Assembly (NCBI GenBank): GCA_927349885.1
Contig: OV651819.1
Span: 26,788,422 to 26,852,421 of the forward strand
DNA length: 64,000 nucleotides
Direction: 5' to 3'
Source of the DNA: Psylliodes chrysocephalus
Lineage: Eukaryota; Arthropoda; Insecta; Coleoptera; Chrysomelidae
The notes under the pieces were generated by a model. It searched no databases. It saw nothing but the letters and a program-made list of their open reading frames with translations, and had not been told where the DNA came from. Positions 58,701-64,000 of the stretch are shown in pieces (the stretch's first letter is position 1; every line of letters begins with the position of its first letter). Made by a program: the position numbers and the translations under genes.

Positions 58701-59044
58701 TCAATGTATGCGCACAATGGTAATGTTTCATATACCACATATACTTTTAACAATTCAATAACTATAACTTGTTGGTGAATGTAGATTGGTGTTTGCCACA
58801 AACAATGTTTTTTCATCGTATATTAAGCCACATCTTAAATATTTTTATATAAATATATTAAGTTACATTTTAAATATTTCTACATAAAACAAGAACAACT
58901 CTGGTAAACTGGTTTAGATCTCTACAATTCTTAGATAAGATAAATGTCGAATAATAAGATGTATTGTATTGTTTTTTTTTTCAACCATGTAATGAGGTCT
59001 TTGTCTAATTGGTTATAAATAAATATATAAACAATGAACTAATA
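58701..59044. other. Unassigned AT-rich sequence
   Basis: Probably the decayed 3' region of the non-LTR relic; nothing definite. Confidence 0.3.
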
Positions 59045-59610
59045 TAGGTGGTTTCGAAAAAATTGTGGATGGTTGACCAATGGAATTAATTGTTTACTTT
59101 TAACAAATCTCTTAAAGGATTTGCACATGAACATATTTCGGATGAAAAATTACGTAATTGATTAACTAGACCCATAAATGATCTTAATCGCGTTATGTTT
59201 TTCAGTTCCGAAAATTCTTAGATTGCTTAAATTTTTACTGGGTCTGATTTGATACCCTACAAAAGATACTGCTGGGTTCGCTAATATAAATTAGTTTGTT
59301 ATATTATTGCTACGAAAACGGTATAATAACTAAATAACTCTCTAGACCTGTTTTTCAAATGTTTCATCATATAAAAGGATATCATTAACAACTTTTTCAA
59401 TGTTCCCTATGTTCAATGGCGCTTCATCTCCTCGGCGGCAAAACTCACCAATCACATAGGAGGCCGTTGAAACTGGAAGCGTCCCCATGTGGTCAAGAAA
59501 GTGGTCAATAATTGACTTTCGTTATCAAGTCCTAATTGCCTGTATCCACTTTTGGCGTCTAATGTGGAAACATATTTGCTGCTCCTATTAAATTTGAAAT
59601 TGCTTTCTAG
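59045..59610 (-). pseudogene. Gypsy RT fragment, degenerate
   Basis: On the minus strand KYVSTLDAKSGYRQLGLD (about 59575-59520) and TTWGRFQFQRPP match the start of the gypsy RT palm. GEFCRRGDEAP and VVNDILLYDETFEK (about 59440-59350) match the catalytic region with VVDD changed to VVND. KNITRLRSFMGLVNQLRNFS (59215-59150) matches the connection region. Several stops and frame changes interrupt it. It may come from a third gypsy family or from the same family as 54.9-57.6 kb, whose RT is missing there; the two lie in opposite orientations. Confidence 0.75.
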
Positions 59611-59926
59611 GGAGCCATAAAAGACCAAAAAATATTTTTGAAAGAGTAAAACCAAATTTGGTAGATTTTCACACTTTTATTTTAAAAATAAAAATTTAAA
59701 AAAAAACACTAACATGACATATGTTTCGAAGTACAACTTCTTTTTCAAATGTGACTATTTACAATTCGGTATCCAATATATATACGAAATAATTTAACAA
59801 AACAAAGTACTTAAGAAAACATCAATAACATTACAAAATAAACTAACTATTTAAAGTAAATAAGGGTACTTAGGTAATTATAATATCCATCAGATAACAA
59901 TAAGATAGGCCATTACCGGGATTATC

Positions 59927-60237
59927 TCACAGAAAACTGGGAAAGAGATTTAATAAGGGTGAATTGTTAATATCTAATTGATCATTTAGTAAGTTATCTG
60001 AATTTTTAAATCTATTTATTTCAAGTGTTTCTAAATGGTTTAATTTAAGGCTCTTATTTTCTACATGTAAAATTCCAAAGTTGTCTGTAAAAGAATGATT
60101 TTCAGCTAAAATATGATTTGAGTAAGTAGAATTATTTTTGTTTTTTGTATAGCTATTATAATGTTCGGAATAGCGTTTTTTGAAAGTACGGCCTGTTTGA
60201 CCAATATACAATTTTGGACAACTACCACAATTTAATT
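59927..60237 (-). pseudogene. Inverted GIY-YIG endonuclease copy (94+ codons)
   Basis: Minus-strand frame beginning YIGQTGRTFKKRYSEH, ending at TGA-type stop 59927. It differs from the plus-strand copy by only about four residues (for example K/I and G/E changes). It lacks the RT and the GVY half of the nuclease beyond the arm, so it cannot act alone. Confidence 0.85.
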
Positions 60238-61236
60238 ATATTATATTATATGGATAATATAGAAAATAAAATTCATAGCAATAATTTAAGTAAACATTGT
60301 CTGTATTGGCATAGATATGTTGATGATATATTGACTGCTTTTACTGGTACTAGTAGACAGTTAAATTCTTTATTAGTTTTTATCAATACTATACACCCTA
60401 ATATTAAATTTACTATGGAAACAGAGAAGGATAATTCAATTAATTTTTTAGACTTAAATATTATTAAAAATAATAAAGGCCATAGTTTTGGGATATTTCA
60501 TAAGCCATCACATACGGATATTACAATAAATAATAGTTTATCTCATCCATACAAACAAAAGCTGGCAGCATACAACAGTATGATCCATAGATTAGTTAAT
60601 ATTCCCCTTACCAAAGAGAACTTCACAAAAGAATTAAATATCATTAAACAAATCGCAGTAAATAATAATTTTAATTCAAAGTTAGTAGACAACATTTTAG
60701 AGAAAAAACTTTTTAAACAGGCTATTCAACAAGTTTATCCCATAATTAAAGATCCAAATTGCAGATATAAGAGTCTTACATATATAGGAGCTCCTAGTGA
60801 AAAGGTATCATCATATTTAAAAAACCAAAATATTAACGTAGCTTTTAAAACCAATAATACGCTTGGGAAGTATATTAAAAACAATAAGGGTAAAATTAAT
60901 CCTAATAATAAATCGGGGGTATATAAATTAAATTGTGGTAGTTGTCCAAAATTGTATATTGGTCAAACAGGCCGTACTTTCAAAAAACGCTATTCCGAAC
61001 ATTATAATAGCTATACAAAAAACATAAATAATTCTACTTACTCAAATCATATTTTAGCTGAAAATCACTCTTTTACAGACAACTTTGAAATTTTACATGT
61101 AGAAAATAAGAGCCTTAAATTAAACCATTTAGAAACACTTGAAATACATAGATTTAAAAATTCAGATAACTTACTAAATGATCAATTAGATATTAATAAT
61201 TCACCCTTATTAAATCTCTTTCCCAGTTTTCTGTGA
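60238..61236 (+). CDS. Penelope-like polyprotein, 5'-truncated: RT C-part plus GIY-YIG
   Basis: An open frame of about 330 codons. Numbered from the first codon of the frame at 60214 (whose first ~8 codons are inverted-arm sequence), it has the RT catalytic box YVDD at residues 35-38, FLDLNI at 78-83, the RT thumb, then the GIY-YIG endonuclease: GVY 235-237, CGSC 241-244, YIG 248-250, R254 and the RYSEH block 259-263. This fusion is the hallmark of endonuclease-bearing Penelope-like elements, which target insertion with the GIY-YIG nuclease and copy RNA with a telomerase-related RT. The N-terminal half of the RT is missing, so the protein is not expected to be functional despite having no stop. 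Confidence 0.9.
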   Translation: MLYYMDNIENKIHSNNLSKHCLYWHRYVDDILTAFTGTSRQLNSLLVFINTIHPNIKFTMETEKDNSINFLDLNIIKNNKGHSFGIFHKPSHTDITINNSLSHPYKQKLAAYNSMIHRLVNIPLTKENFTKELNIIKQIAVNNNFNSKLVDNILEKKLFKQAIQQVYPIIKDPNCRYKSLTYIGAPSEKVSSYLKNQNINVAFKTNNTLGKYIKNNKGKINPNNKSGVYKLNCGSCPKLYIGQTGRTFKKRYSEHYNSYTKNINNSTYSNHILAENHSFTDNFEILHVENKSLKLNHLETLEIHRFKNSDNLLNDQLDINNSPLLNLFPSFL

Positions 61237-61530
61237 GATAATCCCGGTAATGGGCTATCTTATTGTTATCTGATGGATATTATAATTACCTAAGTACCCT
61301 TATTTACTTTAAATAGTTAGTTTATTTTGTAATGTTATTGATGTTTTCTTAAGTACTTTGTTTTGTTAAATTATTTCGTATATATATTGGATACCGAATT
61401 GTAAATAGTCACATTTGAAAAAGAAGTTGTACTTCGAAACATATGTCATGTTAGTGTTTTTTTAAAAATTTTTATTTTTAAAATAAAAGTTTGAAAATCT
61501 ACCAAATTTGGTTTTACTCTTTCAAAATTA

Positions 61531-62639
61531 AATGGATTTTCATCAAGTAAAGGCCGAAACAATAAATAACCAAAAAATATGTCTAAAATTTTCTGAAGAA
61601 TCCAAATATTGAAAAATATACAGTGTGTTGAATTTAAAATAAGAAAGTTGGTATTGGCCACTGTTATATGACACATCCTATATATTTTTAAAGCGCAACT
61701 AAAAATACCAATCGATGCGTCCAAGCGTTTTTCCGAACAGGCTCCCATTCATTTATTACCTAATTTATTTCATTTGAGTGTTTCATACTGTATGTACATA
61801 TTACGTAGAATCATCAATGCCAAATAATTTTTCACCTTTGACGTGTGGTCTTAAGAACACACTCTATTTTTATTATTTATTACGCTGTACTTGCATGTCA
61901 TTAAATTTTTATGTTTCGCTGACCAATTATATTTACATTATTGTAATTTTCAACAGTATACAAATTTGAGCAATAAAAATTCTAATAAACTTCCTATATA
62001 GTAAAACCATTAAAATTTTCCACCAACCGAAATCCCACGACGATATTTTCCTCGGTAGTATAATAAGCCATTTTTTTCCAAGTAATTTGCCGAACATAAC
62101 CTAAATGCGACGCCATAAAATTTCTATGATGTATGTTATCGTGGCGGGGCATCGGCCGCCGTCAACGCTCACGTTGAAAAAATACCGTAAACGTAACGAA
62201 TGTATAGTTGCGTATACCGAGATTAGAAGTCGCCTGTAAAAAATAACTTTATCTCGTCACGTATAACGCGGCTCTACTTTCGCAGGCCATTTTACGGCAT
62301 CGTAAAATTGTACAGAGGACTCACGTAGATATATTGCCTAGATAAAGGCCCACAGATCGCACCTGCACTTGGCGAAAATTTAATTAAAATTTTACTCGGA
62401 AGGAAATTTTCCGGAACCCAGTTCAGTCTTGTTCCGTTCAGGGCCGAAATTTAAAATTCGGGTATTATTGCTTTAAAGTCCAAATATTATATAATTTAAT
62501 TCATTTAGGTATAAATAAATTCATATTAATGATGATTAATTAAAATATTATATATAAAACGTTATAAAAGTAATTTTAAAGAACCTACTCCAATATCTTG
62601 TGCAGATACCATTACAAATTGAGTTTGCTGATTTACTCA
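61531..62639. other. Unassigned sequence with a GC-richer patch
   Basis: 62030-62460 is clearly richer in GC and CpG (for example GTGGCGGGGCATCGGCCGCCG) than its surroundings, with no open frame. It could be a promoter, enhancer or conserved non-coding region. Confidence 0.3.
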
Positions 62640-62735
62640 TAGATCCCATCACCAGATCTTTGCCAAATTTATATAGGAATACTTCTGAGGTACCCCCTTT
62701 CTAACAAAAAAAAAATCATAAGGATGGCTTAGCGT
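62640..62735 (-). repeat. Dispersed repeat core, reversed copy
   Basis: The complement reads AGGGGGTACCTCAGAAGTATTCCTATATAAATTTGGCAAAGATCTGGTGATGG-like blocks (cited in parts), matching the second internal copy at 42290-42360. Confidence 0.6.
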
Positions 62736-63162
62736 ACACATATGTTAACACGTTCGCTGCCGAGCTAAAATTTCAAAATCTAACCTCACAGGCCTAAATA
62801 ATCTTCACCAATGAAATACATTTTGAAAGCATTTTCCATATTTGGTTTTATTTAACACTTTACAATTTTTGATATTTTTTGTTTTTTGATTATTTTTTTG
62901 GTGTATCGTAAATGATACACTCGCTAAACAATAATAATTTTGCTGTTCCAGGCCGAGTGTATCATTCATTATACACTAGCTTAGAGCCCACACTATCTAT
63001 TCTGGAATAAAAAATATAAGGACAGCTATCTTCATAGCAAAAATATACATAAATCAATAAAATATTGTTACAGAACAGCAGATTTCAAGTGTTAAAGTGC
63101 TCAATAAAGAATAAGAGATAACAATAAAAGTGACTATAAAGACTATTGTAATAAAAAACAAA

Positions 63163-64000
63163 ATGAAAAAAAGATTCTATAAAGCCAGTGAACTTGAAAA
63201 ATGCATGAAATAGGGGAATACCCTGACACGTACATGAGTGACGAAGATCTGGGTGACTCAGACGCTGATTCAATTTACCAGGAAGAGTCCGAACCGTATG
63301 ATAGTGACAGTGATTCGACTTCAAAACCCTAATCGAACAGAAATAGTCTTACCAGCTAATCTACATTAGCTCAGCCAAGTACAAGTAAAACTATAAGCCG
63401 ATCTCCATCACCTCAACCAAGTACAAGTAAAACTATAAGCCGATTTCCATCACCTCAACCAAGTACAAGTAAAATTATAAGCCGATCTCCATCACCTCAG
63501 CCGAAAAGACGTAAGGGTACCAGCCGATCTCCGTCACCCCAACCAAATACCAATATAGCCAGTCAGTCTCCACCGCCCCCAACCTGGAAATATGCTTGAC
63601 AACATTGTATGGACCGATCCGACTGGAAACCAAAAGATATTTCACTTTACTGGATCCAGTTGAATGGATCCCACCATTAGTGGGATTATGGCGTTAGCAG
63701 ACCCGATAGACTACTTTCTTTTGTTCTTGACTCCTCAAGTTTTAGATACAATGGTGAACGACACAAATCTCTATGCAACACAAATTTTAGAGAGAAGTGA
63801 CGCTGGTCCCAGTTTACGTTTGCACGATTGGACATCCACAGATCGTCAAGAAATGATCAAGTTCATCGGTCTACTAGGATGGATGGGTCTGGTGAAAGTG
63901 GCCAAATAAGCTGATTATTGGCGTCAAACCGAGTTATATTCATTCCCACTTCCAAGAAATACTATGTCGCGAAATAGATTTGAATTGATGCTCGTGTTCT
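63163..64000 (+). pseudogene. piggyBac-like transposase, partial and broken
   Basis: ATG 63163 opens with KKRFYKASELEK, shifts frame near 63205 into EYPDTYMSDEDLGDSDAD and a long acidic tract typical of piggyBac N-termini. Then come a stop (63331), a Ser/Pro-rich 14-residue repeat region (63374-63585), another frame change near 63595, and the start of the DDE_Tnp_1_7-type domain: DNIVWTDPTG, FTGSS, MDPTISGIMALADPIDYF, NDTNLYA, WTSTDRQEMIKFIGLLGWMG, DYWRQTEL and MSRNRFELM. In-frame stops lie at 63658 and 63907. The catalytic Asp residues are beyond the window. Inactive as it stands. Confidence 0.8.
63374..63585 (+). repeat. 42-bp in-frame repeat in transposase N-terminus, ~5 units
   Basis: CCAAGTACAAGTAAAACTAT recurs at 42-bp spacing (63377, 63419, 63461), with two more diverged units after. 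It encodes PSTSKTISRSPSPQ-like 14-residue blocks, a disordered SP-rich linker. Confidence 0.9.

Larger units (their letters stand above)
59634..61530 (+). mobile_element. Penelope-like element with inverted 3' copy
   Basis: The right part (60238-61530) holds the RT end, GIY-YIG endonuclease and 3' tail. The left part (59634-60237) is a near-identical inverted copy of the last ~605 bp (60924-61530). Penelope elements often carry partial inverted copies at their 5' side, so this is a typical 5'-truncated insertion. A third, tail-only copy is at 19756-19978. Confidence 0.9.
62745..64000 (+). mobile_element. piggyBac-like transposon, 5' part, runs off window
   Basis: TTAA (62745-62748) is followed by CACGTTCGCTGCCGAG, which resembles piggyBac-like termini. 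About 150 bp in are two related palindromes, GTGTATCGTAAATGATACAC (62900) and GAGTGTATCATTCATTATACAC (62957), placed like subterminal repeats. The transposase relic then follows. The 3' end lies beyond 64000, so the second TTAA cannot be checked. Confidence 0.65.

Overview
The window is AT-rich, intron-era eukaryotic DNA that looks like an insect (arthropod) repeat-dense region. The reasons are the transposable-element mix (Ty3/gypsy, Penelope-like, R1/Jockey-like, hAT, pogo/Tigger-like, piggyBac-like), a tRNA-Lys-type primer site, a 5S-rRNA-like SINE trace and a long satellite array. I cannot name the species. I see no complete host protein-coding gene; the only hints are two short GC/CpG-rich promoter-like patches (about 7.58-8.3 kb and 47.1-47.6 kb), the second with a possible tiny first coding exon. 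The only long, intact reading frames belong to mobile elements.

Layout. 0-8.8 kb: old fragments, including a probable LTR followed by an unusually long tRNA-Lys match (0.9-2.0 kb), an R1/Jockey-like RT C-terminus (2.4 kb), a 142-bp tandem duplication (3.0 kb) and a 5S-like SINE trace (5.2 kb). 8.8-9.35 kb: a palindromic foldback element and a TA microsatellite. 9353-18326: a complete, very young Ty3/gypsy retrotransposon on the minus strand. It has two 1723-bp LTRs with one difference visible by eye, a PBS, a PPT, intact gag, and an intact pol in the -1 frame. Gag is SAP domain, repeat-built coiled coil, capsid, then an Asn/Tyr/Gln-rich tail; Pol is protease, RT, RNase H, integrase. 18.3-25.05 kb: mostly unassigned DNA, a Penelope tail fragment, and a 1460-bp hAT element with an 8-bp target duplication, carrying a transposase C-terminal relic and two smaller inverted-repeat elements nested inside it. 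25.38-38.13 kb: about 39.5 copies of a ~321-bp satellite monomer, with dimeric and, at the right edge, tetrameric higher-order structure. 38-54.9 kb: foldback copies, a dispersed repeat with a relative at 62.6 kb, a wrecked pogo/Tigger-like transposase, and long unassigned stretches. 54.9-57.6 kb: a decayed second gypsy family (LTR, PBS, SAP-Gag, zinc knuckle, protease) cut off at the start of RT. 57.8-58.7 kb: a decayed non-LTR RT. 59.05-59.6 kb: a third gypsy RT relic. 59.63-61.53 kb: a Penelope-like element with YVDD RT and GIY-YIG endonuclease and a ~600-bp inverted copy of its own 3' end. 62.745-64.0 kb: the 5' part of a piggyBac-like element that runs off the window.

How the parts work together: the only functional unit I can support is the 9-kb gypsy element, in which Gag, frameshifted Pol, LTRs, PBS and PPT form a self-contained replication cycle. 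Everything else is non-autonomous, truncated or broken. All homology calls come from motif recognition without database search.
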